The position numbers and the translations under genes were made by a program. 64,000 nucleotides of DNA from contig CATOTI010000001.1 in the NCBI GenBank assembly GCA_951813295.1, positions 1-64,000 of the forward strand, read 5' to 3'. Shown here piece after piece: positions 35,005 to 44,620 of the stretch. Source of the DNA: an uncultured Pseudomonadales bacterium (lineage in GTDB: Bacteria; Pseudomonadota; Gammaproteobacteria; Pseudomonadales; Azotimanducaceae). The notes beneath the pieces are model-generated. The model was given only the letters and a program-made list of their open reading frames with translations. It had not been told where the DNA came from and made no database searches. Positions within the stretch are counted from its first letter, which is position 1; every line of letters begins with the position of its first letter.

Positions 35005-36770
35005 GCCCGCCGGACGCCGACTTCATCGTGGTCGGAGCCGGCGCAGGTGGCGGCGCGATGGCGGCCCGACTTTCAGAAGATCCGGCCAAGCACGTCCTGC
35101 TGCTGGAAGCGGGCCGCGACTACGAAGACGAAGGTGATAACGAGCGTCTCCCGGACGCCATTCGATACGGCTATGGCAACCCGGGTAACGGTGGGCCTGC
35201 CGAAGTGCGTGGCCATCACTGGTATCCCGACGCCGACAACCCCGTGACCGAGCAAAGAGGTGACCCGTTTCGCGGCGGTCTTTTCGCCTACACGGGTGAA
35301 GGGGAGGCTCGCCATGCGATCGATCTCCCGCGGGGGCGGATCGTCGGCGGTTCGACGTCGGTGAACAGCCAGATGTGGCTGCGTGGAACGACCGAGGATT
35401 TCGACTACTGGAGCAGGGACCTCGGGTGCCCGACGTGGTCGTTCGACAAAGTGCTCCCGTTCTTCAATGCGTTGGAGACCGACCGGGATTTTGGCGCCGA
35501 GGGCTTCCATGGTGACAGCGGCCCCATTCACGTCCGTCGACATCGGCGCGAGGAATGGCGTCAGGCCGACATCGCCTGGTATGAAGCGTGCCTGGCCGAG
35601 GGATTCGCCCCTTGCGCCGACGCGAATGCGCCGGGGACGACAGGTGGCGTGGGGTCACTCACACTCAACAACGTCGACCGGGTACGCCAGAGTTCGGCGC
35701 TGACATTTCTCGCCGAAGCTCGAGGTCGATCGAATCTCGTGATTCGCGGTGACGCGGAAGTGCTGCGCCTACTTCTCGACGATTCGGATGGCGTCGTGCG
35801 CGCGATCGGCGTCGAACTGATCGACGGGTCGGTGCTGCGTGCGAGGAACGAAGTCATTCTCTGCGCGGGGGCGATCGGTACGCCACACCTTCTCCTGCGT
35901 TCCGGCATCGGTCCCGCGAACGAACTCATCGCGGCTGGTGTCGAGCCGAAGGTCGACCTACCGGGCGTTGGCAAGAACCTTCGCGACCACATCGCCCTGC
36001 CGCTCAGTTTTCGGCTCCGGGAAGACATCGACGGCGACAACGTGGATGGCTCAGCGCATCCCATGCCGATGTACCTCCGCTACACCGCTGATCCCGAACA
36101 CGGGGCGCCGCGGATGGAAAACGACATGTTGTTCTATCTCGGCCCCATTCAGAGTGAGGTCGGCGAGGTAGAACGACTGAACGGCCACAACACGGCCGGG
36201 CACAGACTGTTCGTCATCATTCCGACGCTGATGCTCGAGCTGAGCGCCGGGACGCTGACGCTGCCGCCCGCGAACGAAGACGGGACGCCTGACCTCGAGG
36301 CGATGCCAATCATCGAAATGCATTGGTTCGAACATCCAAGAGACCTGGCTCGTCTACGCGACGGCTTGCGGCTCGCCCTGAAGCTCGCGGCGTCAGCTGA
36401 GATGGCCAGTGTGATCGAAGCGCCAATCGTCCCCGACGTCGACGAGGTCACCGCGGAATCGACAGACGACGAGCTGGCGGCGTGGGTCCTGAGACGAGCG
36501 GTCACGTCGCACCATCAGTCGAGTTCGTGTCGTATGGGTGACCGATCGGACCCGCTGACCGTGTGTGATGAGGAAGGTCGGGTAATCGGCGTCGTTGGTT
36601 TGCGCATCGCGGACGCCAGTGCGATGCCTGATTGCCCGAGAGCCAACACGCAAGCGACGGCCTACATGATTGGTGAACGGCTGGCTCGTGTCGTCAACCA
36701 CGGGACTCTCGATGCGGCTATCCGCGCGGCCAATGGCGACGACGTTGCCTTCGTCCCGCTGACGGGCTGA
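34986..36770 (+). CDS. GMC-family FAD oxidoreductase (choline dehydrogenase-like)
   Basis: 594 residues from a TTG inside the epoxide hydrolase end. The FAD dinucleotide motif is DFIVVGAGAGGGAMAARL; the GMC signature is GRIVGGSTSVNSQMWLRG; VILCAGAIGTPHLLLRSGIG is the second signature; and SHHQSSSCRMG with the PRANTQATAYMIGERL tail is the conserved C-terminus. It oxidises an alcohol, perhaps the diol made by the preceding enzyme. No signal peptide. Confidence 0.92.
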   Translation: MAEDRLGPPDADFIVVGAGAGGGAMAARLSEDPAKHVLLLEAGRDYEDEGDNERLPDAIRYGYGNPGNGGPAEVRGHHWYPDADNPVTEQRGDPFRGGLFAYTGEGEARHAIDLPRGRIVGGSTSVNSQMWLRGTTEDFDYWSRDLGCPTWSFDKVLPFFNALETDRDFGAEGFHGDSGPIHVRRHRREEWRQADIAWYEACLAEGFAPCADANAPGTTGGVGSLTLNNVDRVRQSSALTFLAEARGRSNLVIRGDAEVLRLLLDDSDGVVRAIGVELIDGSVLRARNEVILCAGAIGTPHLLLRSGIGPANELIAAGVEPKVDLPGVGKNLRDHIALPLSFRLREDIDGDNVDGSAHPMPMYLRYTADPEHGAPRMENDMLFYLGPIQSEVGEVERLNGHNTAGHRLFVIIPTLMLELSAGTLTLPPANEDGTPDLEAMPIIEMHWFEHPRDLARLRDGLRLALKLAASAEMASVIEAPIVPDVDEVTAESTDDELAAWVLRRAVTSHHQSSSCRMGDRSDPLTVCDEEGRVIGVVGLRIADASAMPDCPRANTQATAYMIGERLARVVNHGTLDAAIRAANGDDVAFVPLTG

Positions 36771-36839
36771 CGTCGATCGGAGTTCTCGCATAGAAGCGCC
36801 GTCCTTCGAGCCGCGGTAAATCGTTAACATTGGGCGGAC

Positions 36840-38012
36840 TTGAGAAACAACGGTCCGACGATTGTGGCGACGTCCGGGAAAGAAACTCGGCTTGATCGAG
36901 AGCAGCAACCGTTCGTGTTGGGCGAGGTGACGCCGCCGCGCTTTCACGTCGATGATGCGGCGGGTATCCAGGCGCAGCTCGAGGTTGAGGGCTTCGCTTG
37001 CGTCGCGGACTGCTTGAATGCCGAGGAACTGGTTCAGGCGCGCGAACTCCTGTGGAATCACCTCGAAGGCACCGAGTGCCCACAGATGACACAGACCCGG
37101 CCGGTGGGCTGGCGGCGCGACGATGTCAGCACCTGGGTCGAGGGTCACGGCGACGGCCTGATGACCTCGACCTGCCACTGCGATTCGATGTGGTTCGCAC
37201 GCACGCGACCGGGTGTCATCGCCGGCTTTCAGGCCGCCTATCAAGAACAGGACGTGATACCGGCCTTCGATCGCATGTCTATCAATCTACCGACTGCGGC
37301 GGAGAATGAAGGTGTTCAGCGCCGGTTGGCGGCGACCAACCATGCGCACGGCAGGTTGAACATGCAGGAGCTGCACACGCACAAGAACTCGTTCTACGAC
37401 GAACGCAACGGCGCGCCCTTTACCGACTTCTATTCGATCGTCCCGTTGTGGGACATGAACCAGGCGACGGGCGCGACGGCCGTCGTACCCGGTTCGCACA
37501 AGCGCGTGGCCGAGATCCAGACGATGCGCGCGCGCCATTGGCAAGTCCCGCCGGGCGTCGAGATGCACACCCGCGAGTGGTGGACGGAGCGCAAGTGGGT
37601 GGGACCCGGTCGACCGGACGAAGATGTGGAGCAATACACCGCCCTGGGCCTGACGCCCAGTGTGACCAACGTCCGGGCCGGCGATATGGTGATATTCGAT
37701 ACCGCCCTCTATCACTCGGGATGCGCGGCGGCCGATCCCAGCGGGGCGTCCGGCAACGGGACCGACCAGTTGCTGCGAGCGATCTACATCATGGGCATGA
37801 CGCCGACGCGCCTTAAAACCTCGCGCGAACTGCATGCGCGACGGTTGGCGTTTGAGCTCGACCTGCCGTGGTACCCCGATCATGATCACCTTCAGATCAC
37901 CGAGCGGGTCTTTGCCGAACACACGAGCGAGGGCGGCCAGGCCGAAAGCGTGCGCCGGTTCAGTGAGGCTTCACGGGAAGTTCAGCTGCTGATCGACCCG
38001 ACGTTTGCCTAG
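36840..38012 (+). CDS. Phytanoyl-CoA dioxygenase (PhyH) family protein, copy 1
   Basis: 390 residues from TTG 36840 (a GTG at 36864 is the alternative). The Fe(II) facial triad fits H113-x-D115 in TCHCDSMWF and the distal His in TALYHSGCAA; the 2-oxoglutarate Arg is in LLRAIYIMG. It would hydroxylate an unknown substrate. It ends the EH-GMC-PhyH gene run, 69 bp after the GMC gene. Confidence 0.83.
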   Translation: MRNNGPTIVATSGKETRLDREQQPFVLGEVTPPRFHVDDAAGIQAQLEVEGFACVADCLNAEELVQARELLWNHLEGTECPQMTQTRPVGWRRDDVSTWVEGHGDGLMTSTCHCDSMWFARTRPGVIAGFQAAYQEQDVIPAFDRMSINLPTAAENEGVQRRLAATNHAHGRLNMQELHTHKNSFYDERNGAPFTDFYSIVPLWDMNQATGATAVVPGSHKRVAEIQTMRARHWQVPPGVEMHTREWWTERKWVGPGRPDEDVEQYTALGLTPSVTNVRAGDMVIFDTALYHSGCAAADPSGASGNGTDQLLRAIYIMGMTPTRLKTSRELHARRLAFELDLPWYPDHDHLQITERVFAEHTSEGGQAESVRRFSEASREVQLLIDPTFA

Positions 38013-38092
38013 GCCCACGTCTTGAGAGCTGAGGACGTACGTTCGCTGGAGTGCGGGTCGAACAGGTTTCTTGAACTATCCCGATGTGTTTT

Positions 38093-39778
38093 TCAGTCGG
38101 CGCATTCAACGTTCAAAAGCGCCTGCCTGCCCGCCTGCTTGACGGCGTGTAGGGCGCGTTCGATGGCGGGGACGAGTTCGTTGCGCTCGACGACGCGTTC
38201 GCCGTAGCCGCCGGACGCAGTGCAGTAGGCCTCGAATGCGGGGTTGGGTCCGAGATCCGAAAACCGTTGGTCACCGCCCCGCACCGCTTCCCCGTCCGGA
38301 TAGACACCCTGCGTCGCCCGGGCGACCGCACCCCACGCGGCGTTGTTCGCGATGACCGTCAGTACGGGCAGGTTGTTGCGCGCTGCGGCGTGGTGGCACG
38401 CGGCCGGATTGGCAAAGAGGTACGCGCCGTCGCCCATCAGAGCGACCGCCGGTTGACGCGTCACGTGGCTCGCGCCCAATGCGGCCGGCAGCGCCCAGCC
38501 CAATCCGCCTGCCGGTGGCAGGAAGAAGTAAGTGCCGGGCTTCTCTCGGCGCAGGAGCGTCGGCAATCCCCAGTACTCGTTGAATACGGTGACGTCGGCA
38601 TCGAGCAGCTGACCCAGTGACTCGGACATGAAAGCCTTTGTGATGGGCGCCGAAGTCGTAGCGGCATCCCCGGCCGCTGTCGGCTGGGCCAGCGCGCCTT
38701 CCGCGATCGAGCGCAGTTTTTCGCGCCGAGCTCGCGTAGGCCCGCTTTCCAGGGATCCCAGCGCTTCCTTCAGCATTTTGAGGATCGCGGCCGGTTTGCC
38801 GCTGATGCTGAGGTCGGAACGGTGGGACCGCATGGGATAGCGGGGGAAGAGCGGATCGATGCCTGCCTGGGCGACGAAAGCGTCGTCGCGGGGCGCCATG
38901 TGGGCGGAGATCCAGGGCACGTCGCACTCGAGGTAGAGGATCACGTCCGCACTCTCGTAGAGTTGCGGCCGCGCCATGCCGAGGTGCATCTCATGGTCGA
39001 ACGGCAGGTTCATATAGCGAGGGCTGACCTCCGCGACACCAATCGCGCATTCGGAGGCCACCTCGGCTATCTGACCAACCGCATCGTGGTCGGCGCCAGA
39101 CGCGGATGTGACGATCATCGGAAAAGCTGCCGCGGCCAGGCGTTCGGCAAGCGCCATGATGGCGCCGCGATCAGGATCACCTTGTTCCGGGATGGCGGTC
39201 CGGGGTGCTTGCGCGTATGCGTCGGGCATTTCCTGCGCCAGGATCTCGCGCGGTAGCGTGAGGTACACCGGCCCTTTCGGGCTGGTGTTGGCAATGCCCA
39301 TCGCGCGATCCACCACCTGATCGACCTGCAGGGGGTTTCTCAGCTCGTAATCCCACTTCACGAACTCGCGCAGCATGCCCGCCTGGTCGAACATCTCCTG
39401 CGCCCAGTGAATCATCGTGTCGCGGGAGCCGGTCATCCCGGCCTCGAGCAGCGGTGTGCGGCCAGCGGTGACGAGAAGCGGCACGTTGTCACGCGCCGCG
39501 TTTGCGACGGCGCAGATGGCATTGGCCGTCCCGACGCTGACGTGGAACATCACGGCCTGGGGCCGACCAGAAGAGAGGTACGCCCCGTGCGCCATGCCGA
39601 CGGCCAGGCTTTCGTGAGCACAAAGAACGGGTTCGGGGAGCTGGGTGTTGCTGCCGTTGGCATTGGCGGCGTACGCCTCGGCCAGCGGTGCAAAGTCGGT
39701 GCCTGCGTTGACGTAGAGGTGTTCGATTCCGTGGCTGGCGAGTTGAGCCAGGTAGTGGCCGGCGACTGAGGTTTTCAT
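38093..39778 (-). CDS. Thiamine-diphosphate enzyme (acetolactate synthase/benzoylformate decarboxylase-like)
   Basis: 561 residues from the ATG giving MKTSVAGHYLAQLASHGIEH, after GGGAGA; the longer frame overlaps leuD. The catalytic Glu is in LCAHESLAVGMAHG, and the ThDP motif is GDGAYLFANPAACHHAAARN ending in NLPVLTVIANN. A central Rossmann domain lies between. It decarboxylates or ligates a 2-oxo acid. It is last in a four-gene minus operon (lyase, LeuC, LeuD, this), so it may handle the oxo acid produced by the lyase. Confidence 0.87.
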   Translation of the reverse strand: MKTSVAGHYLAQLASHGIEHLYVNAGTDFAPLAEAYAANANGSNTQLPEPVLCAHESLAVGMAHGAYLSSGRPQAVMFHVSVGTANAICAVANAARDNVPLLVTAGRTPLLEAGMTGSRDTMIHWAQEMFDQAGMLREFVKWDYELRNPLQVDQVVDRAMGIANTSPKGPVYLTLPREILAQEMPDAYAQAPRTAIPEQGDPDRGAIMALAERLAAAAFPMIVTSASGADHDAVGQIAEVASECAIGVAEVSPRYMNLPFDHEMHLGMARPQLYESADVILYLECDVPWISAHMAPRDDAFVAQAGIDPLFPRYPMRSHRSDLSISGKPAAILKMLKEALGSLESGPTRARREKLRSIAEGALAQPTAAGDAATTSAPITKAFMSESLGQLLDADVTVFNEYWGLPTLLRREKPGTYFFLPPAGGLGWALPAALGASHVTRQPAVALMGDGAYLFANPAACHHAAARNNLPVLTVIANNAAWGAVARATQGVYPDGEAVRGGDQRFSDLGPNPAFEAYCTASGGYGERVVERNELVPAIERALHAVKQAGRQALLNVECAD

Positions 39779-39795
39779 CGTTTCTCCCGCTCTGG

Positions 39796-40389
39796 TCAGT
39801 CGATCGTCCCCGGGTAGATCCATGGACGCCGCCCACGATCAAGCGCTTCGAACGCGTCGATTTCCGCGTGGCGGGAAAGAATCAGTCCAAGATCATCGAC
39901 ACCGAGCAGCAATCCGTCTTTCTTCAGCGCGTTCACTTCAAAGGTCAGGGTGGTTTGCGAGGGGGTCGTCAGTGTCTGCGCCTCGAGATCCAGCGAAAAC
40001 TCTTTGCCACCGACGCACTCTGTTGCGAGGTCATCAACGTTTGCCAGCACGATCGGCAGGATCCCCTGCTGAAAACAGTTGTTGAAAAAGATGTCCCCGA
40101 ACCCGGTGCCGACGAGGCATCGGAACCCCAATTCTGCTATCGCGGCCGGGGCACTCTCGCGGGAGCTGCCACAGCCGAAGTTAGCACCACAGATCATGAT
40201 TTGTGCGCCCGCATAGGCGGGGTCGTTCAAGGCAAACGCAGGGTCGGGTGAACCGGTGTCGCCGTCTCCATCGATATACCGAAGCGGCTCGAAAGCGTAG
40301 TGACTGATCGAACGTCCGTTGCCTAACGCTGTCAGGCGGTTCATGGGAGTGATGACGTCCGTGTCGATATTGGGCTTCATGATCGGCAC
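39796..40389 (-). CDS. leuD: LeuD-like small subunit of an aconitase-superfamily hydro-lyase
   Basis: 197 residues from GTG 40389. The swivelling-domain motif ICGANFGCGSSRESAPAAI and MKPNIDTDVITPMNRL are diagnostic. Homology seems to continue 11 codons further upstream (IEKLNRLLSRA), but those codons begin with ATC right after the leuC stop, so the true start is uncertain. With the LeuC-like subunit it should isomerise or hydrate a malate-type acid; the neighbours suggest that it is not necessarily leucine synthesis. Confidence 0.85.
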   Translation of the reverse strand: MPIMKPNIDTDVITPMNRLTALGNGRSISHYAFEPLRYIDGDGDTGSPDPAFALNDPAYAGAQIMICGANFGCGSSRESAPAAIAELGFRCLVGTGFGDIFFNNCFQQGILPIVLANVDDLATECVGGKEFSLDLEAQTLTTPSQTTLTFEVNALKKDGLLLGVDDLGLILSRHAEIDAFEALDRGRRPWIYPGTID

Positions 40390-40422
40390 GGCGCGGCTGA
40401 GGAGTCGGTTGAGCTTTTCGAT

Positions 40423-41820
40423 TTACATCACCTCCCTAACATCGGCGATCTCGCCTTTGATCGCCGCGTAGGCAGCCATCGCCGGGCTCGCGAGGTGCGT
40501 TCGAGCGCCGGGCCCCTGCCTGCCGACGAAGTTTCGATTAGAGGTGGAGACACAGCGCTCGCCAGGGTCGACGTACTCGCCATTGGTTGCCACGCACTGT
40601 GAACAACCGGGCTCGCGCCATTCAAAGCCTGAATTCCTGAACCGCTCGTGCAATCCCAACGCTTCCGCGTCGCGCTTGACCTGTCCGGATCCGGGGACGA
40701 CCCAGGCGACGACACCATCGGCGACGTGTCCCATTTCGGCGATTGCTGCCGCTTCGATCAGGTCGGGAAGGCGACTGTTGGTGCAAGATCCGATGAACAC
40801 ACGATCGATCTCGAGGCCCTGGAGCGACTGCCCGGCCGACAACCCCATATAGTCGATCGATTCTCGCCACGATGCCGCGGCGAGATCATCCGGCGCGTCG
40901 AGGGGATCGGGTACAAAACCGCTGACGGGGATTGTCTCCTCAGGACTAGTACCCCAACTCACCTGGGGTTCGATCTGAGTGACGTCGATCGACACTTCGC
41001 GGTCAAAAACCGCGTCTTCGTCAGTGAACAGTCCGCGCCAGTGAGCGAGTGCCGCATCCCAGGCCGCGTTTTTCGGTGCGAAAGCCGTGTCTTTCAGGAA
41101 AGCGTAGGTCTGTTCATCGGGCGCGATGATTCCGATCTTGCATCCGAGTTCGATCGACAGGTTGCAGAGTGTCATTCGACCGGGCATGGGCAGCCGCGAG
41201 ATGGTCTCGCCCGTGTATTCGACGGCGTGCCCGACACCGTAGTCTGCCCCTTCGGTTGCGATCAGGTGGAGTGCCAGGTCCTTGGCGGTGACGCCGGTAC
41301 CCATCCGGCCGTGGAAGGTCACGCGCAACTGCTTAGGCTTTTGTTCGATCAGGCACTGCGCGGCGAGGACGTGAACCGATTCCGATGTGCCGATGCCGAA
41401 GCTGAGCGCGCCGAGTGCACCATTGGTACAGGTATGACTGTCGCCGCAGACGAGGGTCGCGCCGGGCAACGTGATGCCAAGTTCCGGTGCGATGACGTGA
41501 ACGATCCCCTGTTGTGCACTCTCGATATCGAAATAGGTGATCCCTTCGATCGCGGCGCGTTCCCGGAGGACAGGCACCAAACGGGCACTGATCTCGGTAG
41601 TTGATTCGTCACGGCCCGGATCGGTCGCGACGCAGTGGTCTGCCGTGGCAAAGGTGAGTTCCGGGTTTCGCACCGCGTGGCCACTTCGTTGGAGCCGGCG
41701 CAGGCTCATCGGCCCGCCGAGGTCGTGTAGCAGGTGGCGATCGACTCTCAAGAGCTGGTAGCCGCCCCCGAGTTCGGTAACGACGTGCTCGTCCCAGATT
41801 TTGTCGATCAGGGTTGGCAT
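40423..41820 (-). CDS. leuC: LeuC-like large subunit of an aconitase-superfamily hydro-lyase
   Basis: 465 residues. The [4Fe-4S] ligands are present: Cys in FIGSCTNSRLPDL and two in EPGCSQCVA; CGDSHTCTNGALGALSFG and SNRNFVGRQGPGARTHLASP are canonical. Some positions deviate from housekeeping LeuC (DHCVATD instead of DHNVPT), consistent with a catabolic paralogue. The gene is 7 bp after the lyase gene and directly abuts leuD. Confidence 0.88.
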   Translation of the reverse strand: MPTLIDKIWDEHVVTELGGGYQLLRVDRHLLHDLGGPMSLRRLQRSGHAVRNPELTFATADHCVATDPGRDESTTEISARLVPVLRERAAIEGITYFDIESAQQGIVHVIAPELGITLPGATLVCGDSHTCTNGALGALSFGIGTSESVHVLAAQCLIEQKPKQLRVTFHGRMGTGVTAKDLALHLIATEGADYGVGHAVEYTGETISRLPMPGRMTLCNLSIELGCKIGIIAPDEQTYAFLKDTAFAPKNAAWDAALAHWRGLFTDEDAVFDREVSIDVTQIEPQVSWGTSPEETIPVSGFVPDPLDAPDDLAAASWRESIDYMGLSAGQSLQGLEIDRVFIGSCTNSRLPDLIEAAAIAEMGHVADGVVAWVVPGSGQVKRDAEALGLHERFRNSGFEWREPGCSQCVATNGEYVDPGERCVSTSNRNFVGRQGPGARTHLASPAMAAYAAIKGEIADVREVM

Positions 41821-41827
41821 GTCGGGT

Positions 41828-42631
41828 TCAGTCCTCGTCGTACCGTGCGCCGAGTTCGAGTGTCTCCTGAACGCCGAGCGCCGCCACGGCGTGGCGGAAG
41901 CTCTGCCGCGAGAGGCTGATCTGTCCGTCTTGCTTCAGATGATTGAGGCTCGAGCCGAAATCTTCGAAGTGGCGCAGCATCGTGCCGGGGTGGATGACTA
42001 TGCGAAATCCCCGCCGAACCAGGTCGTCGACCGGTTCCAGCATGCCGTTGTACAACAAGGGGAGGTGCCCCAGTTTGCCGCAGTAATCGTCCAGTGCTCG
42101 TTCATCCGTGATGCCATCGACAAAAACGACGTCAGCGCCCGCTTCGATGAAAGCTTCTGCCCTTGCACACACGTCGTCCCAACCATTGGGTTGCAGAGCG
42201 TCCGTTCTTGCAATGATCACAAAGCCATCGTCGCGGTTTTCGCACGCGGCTTTGAGCTTTGGCACCATCCGGTCCAGGGGAATCACTTCCTTATCCCGTA
42301 AAAACCCGCACCGCTTCGGGAACACCTGGTCTTCGATGTGGATCGCCGAAACGCCCGCCGCCTGATATTCCTCCACCGTTCGAATGACATTGAGTGGGTT
42401 CCCGTAGCCGGTGTCGGCATCCGCGATCAGCGGGACTGTCACTGCACTCGCAATGCGACGTGCTTGCGTGACCATCTCGGTCATCGTCAGCAATCCGAGG
42501 TCCGGTAGGCCGAAGCCGGCCGCGGTGCCGAATCCCGTCATGTAGACCGCTTCAAAACCAGCCTGTTCAGCGAGTCGTGCCTGAACGCCATCGAACACGA
42601 AAGGTGCCACGATCGTGCGTTCATTCGACAA
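41828..42631 (-). CDS. Isocitrate lyase/PEP mutase-superfamily C-C lyase
   Basis: 267 residues. VPLIADADTGYGNPLNVIRT has the metal/substrate loop, and IHIEDQVFPKRCGFLRDKEV contains the KRCG active-site cysteine of true lyases (2-methylisocitrate or 2,3-dimethylmalate lyase type), unlike PEP mutases and oxaloacetate decarboxylases. It starts the four-gene operon. With a LeuCD-like hydratase it could convert an unsaturated dicarboxylate to a malate and then split it into an oxo acid plus a carboxylate (inference). Confidence 0.85.
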   Translation of the reverse strand: MSNERTIVAPFVFDGVQARLAEQAGFEAVYMTGFGTAAGFGLPDLGLLTMTEMVTQARRIASAVTVPLIADADTGYGNPLNVIRTVEEYQAAGVSAIHIEDQVFPKRCGFLRDKEVIPLDRMVPKLKAACENRDDGFVIIARTDALQPNGWDDVCARAEAFIEAGADVVFVDGITDERALDDYCGKLGHLPLLYNGMLEPVDDLVRRGFRIVIHPGTMLRHFEDFGSSLNHLKQDGQISLSRQSFRHAVAALGVQETLELGARYDED

Positions 42632-42747
42632 CGCTAGTTTTCGTTGTGGTGCTTTGTTGTTGATGAGATCTACCCCGCGATGCGTCGTCGCGCCCGTTGT
42701 GTGCCAACGGATAATCTACAACGCGCATGGAAGTGTTTTAGTGATTC

Positions 42748-42924
42748 ATGCTCGATAGCAGAATGTTGCAGTGGTGGACCGTGCCGGGCGATGACGGCGG
42801 CGTGCTCGAATTGCGGCGTGTGGCGGTTCCTGTTCCGGCGGCGGGTGAAGTGCTCGTCAAGGTCGCCAGCGCCGGCGTCAATCGGGGCGAGACAGCTCAC
42901 CCGTGCGGCCTGCGTGGTGGGTGA
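42748..42924 (+). pseudogene. MDR/zinc-type oxidoreductase N-terminal fragment
   Basis: An open stretch MLDSRMLQWWTVPGDDGG... contains RVAVPVPAAGEVLVKVASAG followed by VNRGE, the GroES-like start of quinone oxidoreductase/alcohol dehydrogenases, then a stop after 58 residues where ~270 should follow. No continuation is seen. It lies between the divergent lyase operon and the MFS gene. Confidence 0.7.
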
Positions 42925-42996
42925 GGCCTTTCGGACAGGTTGTTTTCGACATTCGAGCACATGCATGAGCGGAGCTAGGCCTGCCAGCTCCACGCA

Positions 42997-44271
42997 TCAG
43001 TCGAACTGCTTCTCGCCGCTCGCGAACACCAGGTAGAAAACAAGCCCGAAGAGGGTGACACCTGCCGCGGTCTGGAAGACCAACGCCCACGATCCCGTTT
43101 GTTCGAGAATCATGCCGCTGATGTAGACGCCGACGATGCCGGGAACGGTCGCGGCGGTGTTGGTGATCCCCATCAACGTGCCGGCGTGGCGTGGCGCAAT
43201 GTCCATGTGATTGACGCCGCTGCCGCCGAGTCCCGCCGCGCCAACCGCGTTGCCTGCCGACATGATCGCGATCGCTGCCCATGCCGACTCGACCTCTGTG
43301 ACGAGGAGGAGCGCGATCGCGATCCCGGCGAAACCGACGGTTTGCATCGTCTTTCGCACCGTCGTCACGGCGAATCCGAGGTGGATGAGTCGGTCGGCGA
43401 TGTTGCCCGCGACGTTGAGGAACAGAAAGGACGCCAGGTGCGGCATCATCGAGAAAAGGCCGATCTCGTCGAAATCGACACCGAGCCCCTGGTTCACGAA
43501 CGTCGGCAGCCAGGAAAGCAACACGTAGAGCGACCAGTTGCCGCATGTGTGGGCGACGAGGATTGCCCATAGCGGTCGGTTGGTGAGGAACGCGCGCCAC
43601 GGTATCGGCCCCGTCGCAGCCTCACTCGCCGGTGCCTCGTTGAGGATCATCTCTCGCTCATTGCTCGAGATCGTCGGATGCATTGATGGCGTATCGCTGA
43701 TCCGCCGGTTCCAGAATAGAAACCACACAACGCCGACGAGACCGAACGAGTAGAACGCCCATTGCCAGCCGAACTGGGCGACGATGATGGGCGTCACGAT
43801 GAGGGCGAATACCGTACCGATCGGTACGCCACTGGCGTTCAGCGCTACCGCTTTTGCCCGTTCTCTGTTCGGGATCCAGCGCGTGATCAGGCTGTAAACC
43901 GATGGGAAGGTCACGGCTTCGCCCATCCCCATCGCGATGCGGCAGAGGATCAGGAGGAGGAGGCCACCCATCGCGGCGAAGGGCGTGAAGATGGTGAAAA
44001 GCGACCAGGACAGGACGCCGACACCCAGAACGATTTTGCCGCCGAAGCGGTCAGCCAACCGGCCACCGACGATCTGGGTCAAGAGGTAGCCGATATAGAA
44101 CGACGAGAGCACCACGCCCTGGGTCTCGGGACTCCACGCGTAGTCGGCGGCCATGGGAATGATCGCGACGGAGATGTTCACCCGATCGATGTAGCAGACG
44201 AACGTCGCGCCGAAGCAGAGGCCGATGAGCGTGTAACGCCTGGGCCAGTATTTTTCGCTCATTGATTTCAT
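42997..44271 (-). CDS. MFS transporter, anion:cation symporter (ACS) type
   Basis: 424 residues from the ATG giving MKSMSEKYWPRRYTLIG. Twelve TM segments are predicted; the first loop shows the ACS pattern FVCYIDRVNISVAIIPMAAD and GYLLTQIVGGRLADRFGGK, and RWIPNRERAKAVALNASGVP is typical of the loop near TM4-5. It likely imports an organic anion (tartrate/phthalate/carboxylate-like), fitting the carboxylate-lyase operon nearby. Confidence 0.9.
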   Translation of the reverse strand: MKSMSEKYWPRRYTLIGLCFGATFVCYIDRVNISVAIIPMAADYAWSPETQGVVLSSFYIGYLLTQIVGGRLADRFGGKIVLGVGVLSWSLFTIFTPFAAMGGLLLLILCRIAMGMGEAVTFPSVYSLITRWIPNRERAKAVALNASGVPIGTVFALIVTPIIVAQFGWQWAFYSFGLVGVVWFLFWNRRISDTPSMHPTISSNEREMILNEAPASEAATGPIPWRAFLTNRPLWAILVAHTCGNWSLYVLLSWLPTFVNQGLGVDFDEIGLFSMMPHLASFLFLNVAGNIADRLIHLGFAVTTVRKTMQTVGFAGIAIALLLVTEVESAWAAIAIMSAGNAVGAAGLGGSGVNHMDIAPRHAGTLMGITNTAATVPGIVGVYISGMILEQTGSWALVFQTAAGVTLFGLVFYLVFASGEKQFD

Positions 44272-44292
44272 GCTCGTGATCCACCCTATCAC

Positions 44293-44620
44293 CGTCGCTT
44301 CGAATTCCGCGGCGGTGCGGCCGGATCGCTGGAGTCGTGGTCGAGCAGTATCGACACGTCACGATGCGGGGTTTCGACGCCGACACGCTCAATTCGATCG
44401 CACGACGCGGACTCGAAATCGATCGACGTACCGGACCACGAAAATCAGCGCTGAACGCGGCCGACCGGCAAGCAAGGTCGGTGTTTGCGGCCGGCAATGG
44501 GGCCGATGGCGATGCGGTAATGAATGGATGCGCGGACGAGCTGATCGAACGCCCCAGCGGAGTTGAAGGTCGAGGAAGTCGTGTTCGGGGTGCAACGGCG
44601 CGAAGACCGTTGGTCGCGAC
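44293..44620. other. Gene-free stretch
   Basis: 328 bp between the MFS start and the DUF3089 end. An open + frame from 44337 (FDADTLNSIARRGLEIDRRTG and on) matches nothing I recognise and lacks a ribosome site. The MFS promoter presumably lies at its left end. Confidence 0.4.

Noticed and set aside
40648-41604. 318-codon + strand frame
   Set aside because: Antisense to leuC, which has full iron-sulfur motifs.
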